Source: Actinomycetota bacterium (lineage in GTDB: Bacteria; Actinomycetota; Actinomycetes; Nanopelagicales; Nanopelagicaceae). Taken from it: a DNA stretch of 62,592 nt. The stretch is taken from contig JAQBVO010000008.1 in assembly GCA_027728065.1 (NCBI GenBank), positions 1 to 62,592 on the forward strand, written 5' to 3'. Positions within the stretch are counted from its first letter, which is position 1. Each line of letters begins with the position of its first letter. This document shows, piece after piece, positions 44,321 to 53,779 of the stretch. The translations under genes were made by a program, and so were the position numbers. The notes beneath the pieces were generated by a model, which was not told where the DNA came from, made no database searches, and saw only the letters and a program-made list of their open reading frames with translations.

Positions 44321-46240
44321 ATGCTCAATGAGATTCAATCGCCTGCAGATTTAGCTCGTCTGACTCATGAGCAGTTGTTAGAGCTTAGTGATGAGATTCG
44401 CAGCTTTCTGATTGAAAAAGTATCTAAGACTGGTGGCCACCTAGGTCCTAACTTGGGAGTCGTAGAGCTCACGATTGCAATTCATCGCTCCTTTGAGTCA
44501 CCTAAAGATGTCATTGTCTTTGATACTGGCCATCAATCCTATGTTCATAAGATATTAACGGGGCGGGCAAAAGACTTTGAGCAACTACGCCAACGGGGTG
44601 GCATTTCTGGGTATCCAAATCGCAAAGAGAGCGCCCATGATGTTGTTGAAAACTCACATGCATCAACGGCGCTTTCTTGGGGCGATGGAATCTCACGTGG
44701 ATTTGCCTTGCAAGGCGTTGATGATCGACATGTTGTTGTAGTTGTTGGAGATGGCGCACTGACAGGTGGAATGTCGTGGGAGGCGCTCAATAATATTGCA
44801 ACTGCAGGAAAACGTAATCTGATAATCGTCGTTAACGACAATGAACGCTCTTACTCTCCAACAATCGGTGGCGTTGCCACATATCTTTCTACTTTACGCG
44901 TTACCAGTGGCTATGAAAAATTTTTGGACTGGGGCAAGGATGTATTGCATAAGACTCCAGTTGTTGGAGGCCCGATTTACGACACTCTGCACGGCATGAA
45001 GAAGGGCCTGAAAGACATTATTGCCCCGCAAGGAATGTTTGAAGATTTAGGAATGAAATATATGGGCCCAATTGATGGACATGACATTGGTGCTCTTGAG
45101 CGAGCTCTGCTTCAAGCAAAAGAGTATGGCGCGCCAATTTTGGTCCATGCGATTACAGAAAAGGGCAAGGGCCATCACCCCGCAGTTGCCGATGAGGCTG
45201 AGAAGTTTCATGCCGTGGGAGTTGTCGATCCTGAAACAGGTGAGCCCTTGGCTAAAACTGGTCTTACATGGACAAAGGTCTTTGCATCCGAGTTAGTTGA
45301 GATAGGCAAAGAGCGTGAAGACATCGTCGCGATTACAGCTGCGATGCTAGGGCCTACGGGACTTGATCAATTTGCGCAGTTATTTCCAGAGCGCACCATT
45401 GACGTTGGAATAGCCGAAGCCCATGCCGTCACAAGTGCTGCAGGGATGGCCTTTACTGGCCTTCATCCAGTTGTCGCCGTATATTCAACTTTTCTCAATC
45501 GCGCCTTTGACCAACTGCTCCTCGATGTTGCACTGCACAAGGCCGGTGTCACATTTGTATTAGATCGTGCCGGAATTACAGGTGATGATGGACCATCCCA
45601 TCACGGCATCTGGGATTTAGCGCTGACTGGAATTGTTCCAACGATGCATGTTGGCGCTCCACGAGATGGTGCCAGATTGCGCGAACTACTGCGCGAGGCG
45701 GTACAAATCGCCGATGCACCATCGATGGTGCGCTTTCCAAAGGGTGGGGTCTCGGCCGATATTCCAGCCTTTGAGCGTCGCGATGGTATCGATGTTCTCT
45801 ATCGCGGTGAGAGCACCGATGTTTTACTGATTAGTGTCGGTGCAATGGCATCAATTGCAGTTGAGGCGGCTTCGCAGGCTTATCGCGAGGGGGTTGGAGT
45901 TACTGTCATAGATCCTCGATGGGTTAAACCACTTTCACACTCGTTAATCTCTATGGCACAGCGTTACTCTGCTGTAGTTGTTCTAGAGGATGGAATTCGC
46001 CACGCTGGAATAGCCAGTACCATCTCTGAGTTATTGCAAGATGCAAACATCAACGTTCCAATGCACTCCATCGGCGTTCCGTTGGATTTTCTGGAGCATT
46101 CAAAGCGCAGCGAAATCTTAAGTGATATTGGAATTACAGCTCAAAATATCGCTCGAAGTGTTGTTGAGTGGGCCAGCGGTTTTAAGGAAGAGATGCAACC
46201 CCAGCGGGATGAAAACGCGAAGCACACACAGAATCGCTAA
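44321..46240 (+). CDS. dxs: 1-deoxy-D-xylulose-5-phosphate synthase
   Basis: First step of the MEP isoprenoid pathway, joining pyruvate and glyceraldehyde-3-phosphate with thiamine diphosphate. The 639 residues include G-H-Q-S-Y-V-H-K near 70, the ThDP motif G-D-G-A-L-T-G-G-M-S-W-E-A-L-N-N near 145, H-A-I-T-E-K-G-K-G near 280 and D-R-A-G-I-T-G-D-D-G-P-S-H-H-G near 415. Its last 59 bases are antisense to the end of the fadB-type gene. Confidence 0.96.
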   Translation: MLNEIQSPADLARLTHEQLLELSDEIRSFLIEKVSKTGGHLGPNLGVVELTIAIHRSFESPKDVIVFDTGHQSYVHKILTGRAKDFEQLRQRGGISGYPNRKESAHDVVENSHASTALSWGDGISRGFALQGVDDRHVVVVVGDGALTGGMSWEALNNIATAGKRNLIIVVNDNERSYSPTIGGVATYLSTLRVTSGYEKFLDWGKDVLHKTPVVGGPIYDTLHGMKKGLKDIIAPQGMFEDLGMKYMGPIDGHDIGALERALLQAKEYGAPILVHAITEKGKGHHPAVADEAEKFHAVGVVDPETGEPLAKTGLTWTKVFASELVEIGKEREDIVAITAAMLGPTGLDQFAQLFPERTIDVGIAEAHAVTSAAGMAFTGLHPVVAVYSTFLNRAFDQLLLDVALHKAGVTFVLDRAGITGDDGPSHHGIWDLALTGIVPTMHVGAPRDGARLRELLREAVQIADAPSMVRFPKGGVSADIPAFERRDGIDVLYRGESTDVLLISVGAMASIAVEAASQAYREGVGVTVIDPRWVKPLSHSLISMAQRYSAVVVLEDGIRHAGIASTISELLQDANINVPMHSIGVPLDFLEHSKRSEILSDIGITAQNIARSVVEWASGFKEEMQPQRDENAKHTQNR

Positions 46241-48290
46241 TACCTTCACGATCTAAGTACGGCAGAATTCCACCCAGGTGCATTGGCCAACCAGCACCCA
46301 TCAACATACATAAATCAATCTCGGCAGCCGTTGCAATGACACCTTCATCGAGCATCATCCGTGCCTCAATTGCTAGAGCAGTTAATGCACGGGTTCGAAC
46401 CTGCTCTTGTGTTGATGGGCTGCCGGCTTGGCCAATCAAAGCTAGGGCAGCTGGGTTTGCAACGACTGTGCCATCCTCATTTTTGAGATAGAAGGTTCGG
46501 ATACCTTTTTCGACCATAGCCTCCATCGTTGGAGAGATGCGATAGCGCGGACCCAAGTTCGTATGGAGTGTTTTTGCAACATGCAGACCAACACCTGGAC
46601 CGACCAGATCTAGGAGTTGAAATGGCGACATCGGAAAACCAATTGAATTCATGGCGCTATCGGCAACTGCTGGGGGAGTGCCCTCATCAACGGCATCGGT
46701 AATCTCTCCCATGAAACGCGTCAATAAACGGTTCACAACAAATCCTGGCGCATCCTTACAGATAATCATTACTTTTTTAAGCTCTTTACCAACTGCAATC
46801 GCCGTTGCAGTTGTTGCATCATCGGTCGTACTCGTGCGAGCAACCTCAAGCAACGGCATTACTGCAACTGGATTAAAGAAGTGAAAACCAACGACACGTT
46901 CTGGATTCTTAAGTCCTTGGCTCATTTTTTCAACCGAGAGTGATGATGTATTAGTCGCAAGAACACACTCTGGTGAGACGATCGCCTCTAGTTTTTTAAA
47001 GAGCTCCTGCTTGAGTGAGAGCTCTTCGAAGATGGCCTCGATTATAAAATCACAGCCTGCAAAAACACTGTTATCGGCCGAACCCGAAATCAGGAGTCCA
47101 AGACGTTGTGCAGACTCAGCGCTCATACGCTGCTTTTGTGCGGCCTTTACCAACTCGTTCTTAACCCAGGCCACACCCTTATCGGCACGCTCTTGATCAA
47201 TATCGCTCATAACAACCGGGCATTTGAGGCTCTTAAGAAGTAAGAGTGCTAACTGCGAGGCCATCAGACCAGCTCCTACGACGCCTACCTTTGTAACTTT
47301 GCGGGCCAGAGCTGGCTTCGGTGCACCCTCTACTTTCTTGCGCTTTTTTTGAATGAGATTGAAGGCATACAAAGATGCGCGAAGTGAATCGCTCATCATT
47401 AGATCAGCTAGGACTTGATCTTCGGCATCGAAGCCTTGGCTCAATGTATTTGTCTGTGCACTAGCAATGAGTTCTAGCGCCTTGGTAGGAGCGGGGATCT
47501 GCGCGCCACCGAATTTTTTTAAAGCCGCAGCTTTGCCGGTAGCAAGTGCGCTCTCCCAAGCTGGATCGTTACTGTAATCCTTACGCTCTATCTTTTTTGC
47601 TCCGCTAAGAATAGATACGGCAAATGCAATTGAGCGTTCAATGAAATCAGCAGGTTCAAAAACGGCATCTGCAATACCGAGCTTGAGCGCATCGCTTGCC
47701 TTCATCATGGTGTTGTTGCTTAGAGCGTTGAGCATAATTACTTGTACTGCACGCTCTGGACCGATTAGTTTGGGCAGAATTGTTGATCCACCCCAACCTG
47801 GTACCAAACCCAAAAATACCTCTGGAAGAGCGGTAAATGCCGTACTTGCCAGAGTTCTGTAATTGCAGTGCAGACCAACTTCAAGTCCGCCACCGAGTGC
47901 TAATCCATTTATAAATGCAAATGTAGGTATGCCGCACTCATTGAGTCGGCGAAATACATCGTGGCCTAATTTGCCGATTGCAAGAGATTGGGTGCGCTCT
48001 TGGATAAAAGAGAGCGCTGAAAGATCGGCCCCTGCTGCAAATATAAATGGCTTTCCAGTTATGGCGATTGCGGCAGGTTTGCGGGCGATAGCATCTGTAA
48101 TTGCTGTATCAAGTGATTGCAACGATGCAGGGCCAAATGTATTAGGGCGGTTGTGATCTTGCCCGTTATCTAAGGTAATCAAAGAAATAGAGCCTTGACC
48201 ACCGAAGGCAGTTAAATCAACATCGCGAACTAGAGCGTTGGTAATAACCTCTTCGGGCGCACCTTCTGGGAGTTTAATCTGCGTGGCCAC
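46182..48290 (-). CDS. Bifunctional enoyl-CoA hydratase/3-hydroxyacyl-CoA dehydrogenase (FadB/FadJ type)
   Basis: Beta-oxidation multienzyme of 702 residues. The N-terminal crotonase domain has F-A-A-G-A-D-L-S near residue 85 and A-L-G-G-G-L-E near 130. The dehydrogenase domain starts with V-G-A-G-L-M-A-S near 337, with H-F-F-N-P-V near 475 and the 3HCDH C-terminal repeats. The start is GTG 48290, 7 nt after the thiolase stop; an extension to 48359 lies inside the thiolase. The C-terminal codons overlap dxs on the opposite strand. Confidence 0.93.
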   Translation of the reverse strand: MATQIKLPEGAPEEVITNALVRDVDLTAFGGQGSISLITLDNGQDHNRPNTFGPASLQSLDTAITDAIARKPAAIAITGKPFIFAAGADLSALSFIQERTQSLAIGKLGHDVFRRLNECGIPTFAFINGLALGGGLEVGLHCNYRTLASTAFTALPEVFLGLVPGWGGSTILPKLIGPERAVQVIMLNALSNNTMMKASDALKLGIADAVFEPADFIERSIAFAVSILSGAKKIERKDYSNDPAWESALATGKAAALKKFGGAQIPAPTKALELIASAQTNTLSQGFDAEDQVLADLMMSDSLRASLYAFNLIQKKRKKVEGAPKPALARKVTKVGVVGAGLMASQLALLLLKSLKCPVVMSDIDQERADKGVAWVKNELVKAAQKQRMSAESAQRLGLLISGSADNSVFAGCDFIIEAIFEELSLKQELFKKLEAIVSPECVLATNTSSLSVEKMSQGLKNPERVVGFHFFNPVAVMPLLEVARTSTTDDATTATAIAVGKELKKVMIICKDAPGFVVNRLLTRFMGEITDAVDEGTPPAVADSAMNSIGFPMSPFQLLDLVGPGVGLHVAKTLHTNLGPRYRISPTMEAMVEKGIRTFYLKNEDGTVVANPAALALIGQAGSPSTQEQVRTRALTALAIEARMMLDEGVIATAAEIDLCMLMGAGWPMHLGGILPYLDREGISDSVCASRFHPAGVASLP

Positions 48291-48297
48291 TATTATT

Positions 48298-49482
48298 TTA
48301 GCTCTTCTTAAAGTGTGGATTTTCCCAGATGATGGTGCCACCCATTCCAAGACCGACACACATTGTTGTTATTCCATATTGCACATCAGGTTGTGCCTCA
48401 AAGGTGCGCGCCAAGTTGAGTATTAAACGAATACCTGAAGATGCAAGTGGATGTCCAACAGCGATCGCTCCACCATAGGGATTAACACGAGGGTCATCAT
48501 CTGCAATTGCAAAATGATCCAGGAATGCAAGTACCTGCACAGCAAAGGCCTCATTGATCTCAAATGCACCGATATCCTCGATAGTCAATCCCGCCTGCTT
48601 CAACGCTTTGAGTGTTGAAGGAACTGGCCCATAACCCATAATCTCAGGCTCAACTCCTGCAAAGGCATATGTCAGCATCTTTGCCTTAATCGTTAAACCA
48701 AGTTCGAGCGCCTTGTCTTGGCTAGCAAGCAGTGCAGCGGTAGCGCCATCATTTAATCCTGATGAGTTTCCAGGTGTAACGCGACCTGATGGACGGAAAG
48801 GGGTTTTTAATCCTGCAAGACCCTCCATAGTCGTTTGTGGGCGAGGAGCTTCATCGGCCGTTGCAACGGCCCATCCAAATTCAACGCTTCGAGCAGCCAT
48901 CGGGATTAAATCTCGTTGAATCTTTCCTTGCGAATACGCCTTTACTGTTTTTAACTGTGAGTTCATTGCGTAACGATCTGTACGTTCTCTGGTCAGGTGA
49001 GGAAATCGATCATGCAAACGCTCTGCCGTTGCACCCATTGCAAGTGCATCTTGTTCGACGATTCTCTCTGCCAAATACCGTGGATTTGGATCTAATCCCT
49101 CACCTATGGGGTGGTTACCCATGTGTTCAACGCCACCAGCGATTGCGATCTCATTTGTCCCCATTGCAATTGCTCCAGCAATTGTTGTCACCGCGGTTAA
49201 TGCACCAGCACACCAGCGATCGATTGAATATCCCGGTACAGTATTTGGAAGACCGGAAAGAAGAGCTGCGCTTCTACCGATGTTCATACCTTGATCACCA
49301 GTTTGAGTTGCAGCAGCGATAGCAACATCTTCGATCGCAGATGGATCTACCTTTGGATTTCGTTCGAGCAATCCTCGGATTGCACGGACCATCAAATCAT
49401 CGGCGCGAGTTGCGGCATAGATGCCTCCGGCCTTTCCAAATGGGGTACGGACTGCATCGACTAATACAACAGAGCGCGACAT
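48298..49482 (-). CDS. Acetyl-CoA acyltransferase (thiolase, FadA type)
   Basis: Thiolase of 394 residues for the last step of beta-oxidation. The acyl-binding cysteine is in D-R-W-C-A-G-A near residue 87; N-E-A-F-A-V near 315, G-G-A-I-A-V-G-H-P near 340 and M-C-V-G-L-G-M-G near 375 complete the active site. AAGGAT lies about 7 nt before the ATG. It is upstream of the FadB-type gene and surely forms an operon with it. Confidence 0.94.
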   Translation of the reverse strand: MSRSVVLVDAVRTPFGKAGGIYAATRADDLMVRAIRGLLERNPKVDPSAIEDVAIAAATQTGDQGMNIGRSAALLSGLPNTVPGYSIDRWCAGALTAVTTIAGAIAMGTNEIAIAGGVEHMGNHPIGEGLDPNPRYLAERIVEQDALAMGATAERLHDRFPHLTRERTDRYAMNSQLKTVKAYSQGKIQRDLIPMAARSVEFGWAVATADEAPRPQTTMEGLAGLKTPFRPSGRVTPGNSSGLNDGATAALLASQDKALELGLTIKAKMLTYAFAGVEPEIMGYGPVPSTLKALKQAGLTIEDIGAFEINEAFAVQVLAFLDHFAIADDDPRVNPYGGAIAVGHPLASSGIRLILNLARTFEAQPDVQYGITTMCVGLGMGGTIIWENPHFKKS

Positions 49483-49551
49483 AGAGTTATCCTTATCTAG
49501 CGGTAATAGGATAGGTTACTCGCCAGTAGGGCTTTAGGCCAGTAGCTGCTC

Positions 49552-50370
49552 TTAAGCCTTTATTGAGGTCTTTACCCGTGGTTTCGACAGATATGGCACC
49601 AATACGGCGCCTAGATAGAGAACCCAAACACCTAACTGCAACCATGAGGTAGTGGTATCAAAGCCTACGGTGCCAGATAGAGATGCCCCAAGGATGGAAT
49701 CCTTAGCGATAAAGGATGTCACATCCCAGACAAAGGCATCGGGGCCTGGAAGATAGCCCAACTCTTGGAACTCGTGGACACCGTAAGACAAGACTCCGGC
49801 TGCAACGATAATCAAGGCGACACCTGAGTATGTAAAAAACTTTGAGAGATTCATTGTGATGGCACTCTTGTAGAGCAGATACCCCAGTGTGATTGCCACG
49901 CTAAAGCCAAGAAGAAGTCCTAGCGTTGAACTCGTTGTATCTGCAACGCTCTGAAAATTAGAGTATACAAATAAGGATGTTTCAAGACCTTCGCGGATAA
50001 CGGCGAAAAACGCTGCTGCGGTAATAGCTATTGGCCCAGCATGTGCGGCTACATCCACCTTTGAATGTAAATCCACCATTAAAGTTCTGGCGGTGCGCTT
50101 CATCCAAAAGACCATCCATGTAACAATTCCTACGGCGATAAAGGAGGTCACCCCTGCAAAGAGCTCTTCGCCCCGCTCACTCAGTGATACCGAGGTCATC
50201 GTTAAAAATGCACCTAAGGCGATGCTGGCGAAAACGGCCGAGCTAACTCCGATCCAGAGGGGCTTTAAATAGCCGTGGCGCTCAGTCTTGTAGATGTAGG
50301 CAACGAGAATTCCAATGATGAGTGAGGCCTCAAGGCCCTCACGAAGTGCGATGATAAATGTAGATAGCAT
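49552..50370 (-). CDS. FTR1-family high-affinity iron permease
   Basis: Membrane protein of 272 residues with about seven hydrophobic segments. Two R-E-G-L-E motifs (residues 10-14 and about 122-126) are the iron-binding sites of FTR1/EfeU permeases. The associated EfeO and EfeB genes are not adjacent, so the iron donor or oxidase is unknown. The gene follows the RNase D gene and may have its own leaderless promoter and a palindrome before it (50395-50424). Confidence 0.9.
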   Translation of the reverse strand: MLSTFIIALREGLEASLIIGILVAYIYKTERHGYLKPLWIGVSSAVFASIALGAFLTMTSVSLSERGEELFAGVTSFIAVGIVTWMVFWMKRTARTLMVDLHSKVDVAAHAGPIAITAAAFFAVIREGLETSLFVYSNFQSVADTTSSTLGLLLGFSVAITLGYLLYKSAITMNLSKFFTYSGVALIIVAAGVLSYGVHEFQELGYLPGPDAFVWDVTSFIAKDSILGASLSGTVGFDTTTSWLQLGVWVLYLGAVLVPYLSKPRVKTSIKA

Positions 50371-50376
50371 GGGGTA

Positions 50377-50382
50377 AATCTA
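50377..50382 (-). promoter_or_regulatory. -10 element of the iron permease gene
   Basis: TAGATT on the minus strand, 6 nt before the ATG at 50370. Confidence 0.5.
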
Positions 50383-50394
50383 GGGGAGTTGTGG

Positions 50395-50424
50395 GAATTA
50401 CGCAACTCTTTCGTTGCGTAATTC
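50395..50424 (-). promoter_or_regulatory. Perfect 12-bp inverted repeat before the iron permease gene
   Basis: GAATTACGCAAC (50395-50406) and GTTGCGTAATTC (50413-50424) form a perfect palindrome with a 6-nt centre. It covers about -25 to -54 relative to the permease start and its right arm enters the RNase D stop codon. No T-run follows on the minus strand, which argues against a simple terminator. It may be an operator for iron control, or a hairpin ending the RNase D mRNA. Confidence 0.55.
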
Positions 50425-51712
50425 ACCCCTTGGCAGGTATCTCTTCGGCCACAGGCTCGGGGATTACCAGAGCCTTGCGCTCTAAGAGCGCATCTGCAAG
50501 AGCGCTGGCAACTAGATCGATCTGCCATGGGCGCGCTCCAAGCTCGGCGAGGCCTTGGCGCAGCGCACTCTCATCACGGCGCTGGCTGCACAGCCCTGGC
50601 GGTGACCAACAGATACGGCGCACATAGTCGGGGGAGATGAGGTTTTCAACTGGTATGGAATGAGTGGTTGCAATCTCCTCGATACGTGCGCGCGCATGAG
50701 TGAGCGGTGCGAACTTTTCAGGAAACTTATTGCGCCATAATTTAACTGGCGGCAATGAATCTGCGGTGGTGCGCATCGGCGGCCACGCCTCCTGCTCCAT
50801 CGCGACTGCGCTAGCGATGGCATCGAGCCAAATTGCGCAGTTTTCTAACCAACGCGCGCGAAGGCCAATTGGGCGAAGACTCTTCTCAAACTCTTTCTGT
50901 GTAGTTGGAAGCTTTAAGCAGAGCTCGATGATCGCTGCATCATTGAGAAGTTTTCCACTGGCGATATCGTGCTTCGATGCAATCTGATCGCGTGCGAACC
51001 AAAGCGCGCGGATGATGGCTAATTGATCTCGGCGTTTAATCTTATGTATCCCCGATGTGCGTCGCCATGGATCAATGCGTGGCGGCGGTGGTGGGGCTTG
51101 AAGGATCGCAGTGAACTCTTGCTTGGCCCACTGCAGTTTTCCAGCGGATTCTAAGATCTCATAGATTGCATTACGCAGCTCAATTAATAGTTCAACATCC
51201 AAAGCGGCATAGGTGAGCCACTCATGTGGCAATGGTCGTGTGGACCAATCAGCGGCGCTATGTTCTTTAGCAAGAGTGATGCCGATCAATGATTCAAGTA
51301 GTGGTCCAAGTCCAACCCTGGCAAGGCCTGCGATACGCCCACCAAGTTCGGTATCGAATAGATGCTTTGGATTAATTCCAATCTCACGCAGACAGGGTAG
51401 GTCCTGCGTGCTTGCATGCAAGATGACCTCATCGCTATTGAGTAGTTCATTGAGCTGTGCCAAGAGAGGATTGTTCAAGCCGAAGGCAATCGGATCGATT
51501 AAATGCAGCCCTCCACCTTGGCGTTTGATTTGAATCAAATATGCACGGGCGCTATAGCGAAAGCCCGAGGCACGTTCGGCATCGAGGGCAAATGGACCAC
51601 TGCCATTACTTAACTCCTGCAGTGCAGTTTCTAGGGCGGCGTCGGAGTCAATAATTGGGGGAGTTCCATGCGCAGGCACGAGCAGTGGAACTGGTTGTAC
51701 TTCTTGCTCCAC
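50423..51712 (-). CDS. Ribonuclease D-like exonuclease with HRDC domain
   Basis: A 3'-5' exonuclease of 429 residues. The DEDD core is seen as F-A-L-D-A-E-R near residue 42, H-A-S-T-Q-D-L near 100 and Y-A-A-L-D-V-E-L near 168. An HRDC domain follows near 215-300. It starts at GTG 51712, 8 nt after the DUF3000 stop, and the pair corresponds to mycobacterial Rv2681/Rv2680. The likely job is tRNA and stable-RNA 3' trimming. Confidence 0.9.
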   Translation of the reverse strand: MEQEVQPVPLLVPAHGTPPIIDSDAALETALQELSNGSGPFALDAERASGFRYSARAYLIQIKRQGGGLHLIDPIAFGLNNPLLAQLNELLNSDEVILHASTQDLPCLREIGINPKHLFDTELGGRIAGLARVGLGPLLESLIGITLAKEHSAADWSTRPLPHEWLTYAALDVELLIELRNAIYEILESAGKLQWAKQEFTAILQAPPPPPRIDPWRRTSGIHKIKRRDQLAIIRALWFARDQIASKHDIASGKLLNDAAIIELCLKLPTTQKEFEKSLRPIGLRARWLENCAIWLDAIASAVAMEQEAWPPMRTTADSLPPVKLWRNKFPEKFAPLTHARARIEEIATTHSIPVENLISPDYVRRICWSPPGLCSQRRDESALRQGLAELGARPWQIDLVASALADALLERKALVIPEPVAEEIPAKG

Positions 51713-51720
51713 GAAGAGAA

Positions 51721-52299
51721 CTACCGAATCCGTGCCGAATTAATTGCCGATATACCTTCAGGAATCTCTTCAAGACCTGCAACTTCGGCGATCAAGGTGC
51801 ACCAGCCCGAGATGTGTTTGATTATCTCCATTGGATCGGTAATTACTGGAGTCCATGATGCACGAATCTCAATCTCTGACTCATTGTCTCTGGGAGAGAG
51901 CTTTCCAAAAGATGCACTTGAAACCCGTGTAACCGTTCCGCTTGGCGCAGCGATGGTGCAATCGGCTTGTTCGAGAGCGGTTAAAAACCAACTCCAGCCA
52001 AACTCCGGTAAGGCAGGATCTTGTTGCATCGCCGCATCGAGATTGGCACGCACGAATGTTACGCAGCGAAACTCGCCCTCCCAGGTCTCTTGCCCGCCAG
52101 GCTCGTGGAGTAATACAAAGCGGCCCGATGCCAACTCATCCTCTTCATCGCCTAACTTGCCGTTGCTTACATCGACTGAGAATGCAAATGTATATGTCGC
52201 TAACTTTTGCGGTGCTGGAACTTGCTCCAAGATAAGTTCAGGGCGCGGAGTAAAAGCGCGCAGGTGTCCTAATAATCTCTCGAAGTCATCTCCATCCAC
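51721..52299 (-). CDS. DUF3000 family protein
   Basis: An actinobacterial protein of 192 residues with no known catalytic motif. It has a central E-G-E-F-R-C-V-T-F-V segment and W-S-W-F-L-T-A-L-E. GTG 52299 is chosen because a TACTCT lies exactly 6 nt upstream; a TTG at 52320 would add seven residues. It probably shares a transcript with the RNase D gene. Confidence 0.8.
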   Translation of the reverse strand: MDGDDFERLLGHLRAFTPRPELILEQVPAPQKLATYTFAFSVDVSNGKLGDEEDELASGRFVLLHEPGGQETWEGEFRCVTFVRANLDAAMQQDPALPEFGWSWFLTALEQADCTIAAPSGTVTRVSSASFGKLSPRDNESEIEIRASWTPVITDPMEIIKHISGWCTLIAEVAGLEEIPEGISAINSARIR

Positions 52300-52305
52300 G
52301 CTCTT

Positions 52306-52311
52306 AGAGTA
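52306..52311 (-). promoter_or_regulatory. -10 element of the DUF3000 gene
   Basis: TACTCT on the minus strand, 6 nt before the GTG at 52299; it decides that start. Confidence 0.5.
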
Positions 52312-52346
52312 ATAATCCAAGGGGCGTTTCTCGGGAGGCGGGGCGG

Positions 52347-52352
52347 TAGCCT
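52347..52352 (+). promoter_or_regulatory. -10 element of the DMT transporter gene
   Basis: TAGCCT, 7 nt before the ATG at 52360. Confidence 0.5.
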
Positions 52353-52359
52353 TGCGCTC

Positions 52360-53199
52360 ATGACATCGCTATTGGCTCTGCTCTCTAGTCTGCTCTGGGG
52401 TACGGCCGATTTTGAGGGTGGGCGATTGAGCAAGAAACATCCACCGATAGCAGTTCTTGGATTCTCTCAAGTCATCGGATTGATCTTTGGAGTCGCAGTT
52501 GTGATTGTCTCTGGAGATAGTAATGCACCGGCGCTAGGTGATAGCGGATATTTAATTCCAGGGATTTGTGCAGGTTTTTTGGGCTACTTTGCCCTTATTT
52601 GTTTATATGCAGGGCTTGCATCTGGAAGTATGGGCGTTGTTTCACCGATTAGTGCATTGAGCGCAGTAATTCCATTGAGTTATGCGTTGATGCATGGTGA
52701 ATCGCTCTCATTTATTACATCGATAGGTGTTGTACTGGCATTGGTTGGAGCCTTCTGTGCAAGTGGACCTGAACTCTCACAAGGGCTGCCATTGCGACCT
52801 CTATTACTAGCTATCGGTGCAGCGTGTGGTTTCGGCACAGCGCTGACTTTTATCTCTATCGGTTCGCAATCAAGTGCGCTTATGACAATGGTGACGATGC
52901 GTGCTGCAACTCTCGTCGTGACTATTGCAATCGCAGTACGTTTTCGTAGCACTGGTGGATTTTCAAAGAGTGAGTATCCAAGTTTAATATTTATAGGTGT
53001 TGCAGATTTTGTAGCAAATCTTTTACTTGGCGTTGCCTGCTCAAAAGGCTCAGTTTCTGTAGCTATGGTTCTTGGTTCAATGTATCCGATCGCCACTGCG
53101 CTACTTGCATTTAGTTTTCTGCGCGAGCGTTTGCACACAGTGCAATATGTTGGCATTGTCTTAGCAGTTGGCGGTGTTGCCTTAATTTCAACTTTCTAG
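52360..53199 (+). CDS. DMT-family (EamA) transporter
   Basis: Integral membrane protein of 279 residues with about ten hydrophobic helices in two EamA repeats; the P-I-S-A-L-S-A-V-I-P segment in the first and the G-S-M-Y-P-I-A-T-A-L-L-A in the second are the repeated motif. Members export or import small metabolites; the substrate cannot be told. The stop shares CTAG with the opposing gene. Confidence 0.87.
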   Translation: MTSLLALLSSLLWGTADFEGGRLSKKHPPIAVLGFSQVIGLIFGVAVVIVSGDSNAPALGDSGYLIPGICAGFLGYFALICLYAGLASGSMGVVSPISALSAVIPLSYALMHGESLSFITSIGVVLALVGAFCASGPELSQGLPLRPLLLAIGAACGFGTALTFISIGSQSSALMTMVTMRAATLVVTIAIAVRFRSTGGFSKSEYPSLIFIGVADFVANLLLGVACSKGSVSVAMVLGSMYPIATALLAFSFLRERLHTVQYVGIVLAVGGVALISTF

Positions 53200-53687
53200 T
53201 TGTAAGCGTGAAAGAAAAGTGTTTGATCTACTTGGCTCTCTTCAAAAGCAGCAAAGTGAGTGAGTATCTGGCGCCAATCAAAGATGTTTTCACCCTCTCG
53301 CTCTGGTGTCACTGTCAGAAAAAACTCATCTATAAGACGTTGGGCTAGAAGTTCATTGATCAAACTAACTCCACCCTCAATCAAAATACGTGGACCAAAC
53401 TCTTGCCGTGCTCGCTCAATTGCCAGCCCTGGCGTTGTATTCCAGATATGTGCTTTGGGATTATTAGAAATGGGAGATAGATCTGAGCGCGAGATTACAA
53501 CCAGTGGCACAGGTGTGAAGTGATACGGCTCGTTGCGTGCAGTGTTGCCACCAATAATGATGACATCGACCTCTCGCCGACGCGCTAGAAAAACCGTACG
53601 ATCGGCGTTGGAGCCGATCCCTTTGGAGATAGCCCCTTTTGTGGTGGATCCATCGGCGCCTACAACTAGCGTGGCCGCGGTGCTCAT
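53196..53687 (-). CDS. RibD C-terminal-like (DHFR-fold) reductase
   Basis: A short 163-residue protein of the RibD C-terminal/dihydrofolate-reductase-like fold: D-V-I-I-I-G-G-N-T-A-R-N-E-P near residue 40, I-L-I-E-G-G-V-S-L-I-N near 100 and F-L-T-V-T-P near 123. The typical full domain is about 200-230 residues, so this one is compact. The N-terminal deaminase domain of RibD is missing. It may reduce a pyrimidine or pterin, but family members vary. Confidence 0.75.
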   Translation of the reverse strand: MSTAATLVVGADGSTTKGAISKGIGSNADRTVFLARRREVDVIIIGGNTARNEPYHFTPVPLVVISRSDLSPISNNPKAHIWNTTPGLAIERARQEFGPRILIEGGVSLINELLAQRLIDEFFLTVTPEREGENIFDWRQILTHFAAFEESQVDQTLFFHAYN

Positions 53688-53766
53688 GGCTCAGAGCATT
53701 CCAGTTTCTGGAGAATTTCACAGGGTTAATTCGCCTAAAGAGTTGAAGCGAGCATGAAAAAGTAGT

Positions 53767-53772
53767 TAGCCT
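53767..53772 (+). promoter_or_regulatory. -10 element of the NlpC/P60 gene
   Basis: TAGCCT, 7 nt before the ATG at 53780. Confidence 0.5.
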
Positions 53773-53779
53773 TTGAGTT

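Noticed and set aside
48713-49322. Plus-strand frames opposite the thiolase gene
   Set aside because: Low-complexity products with no domain; the minus-strand thiolase has all catalytic motifs.
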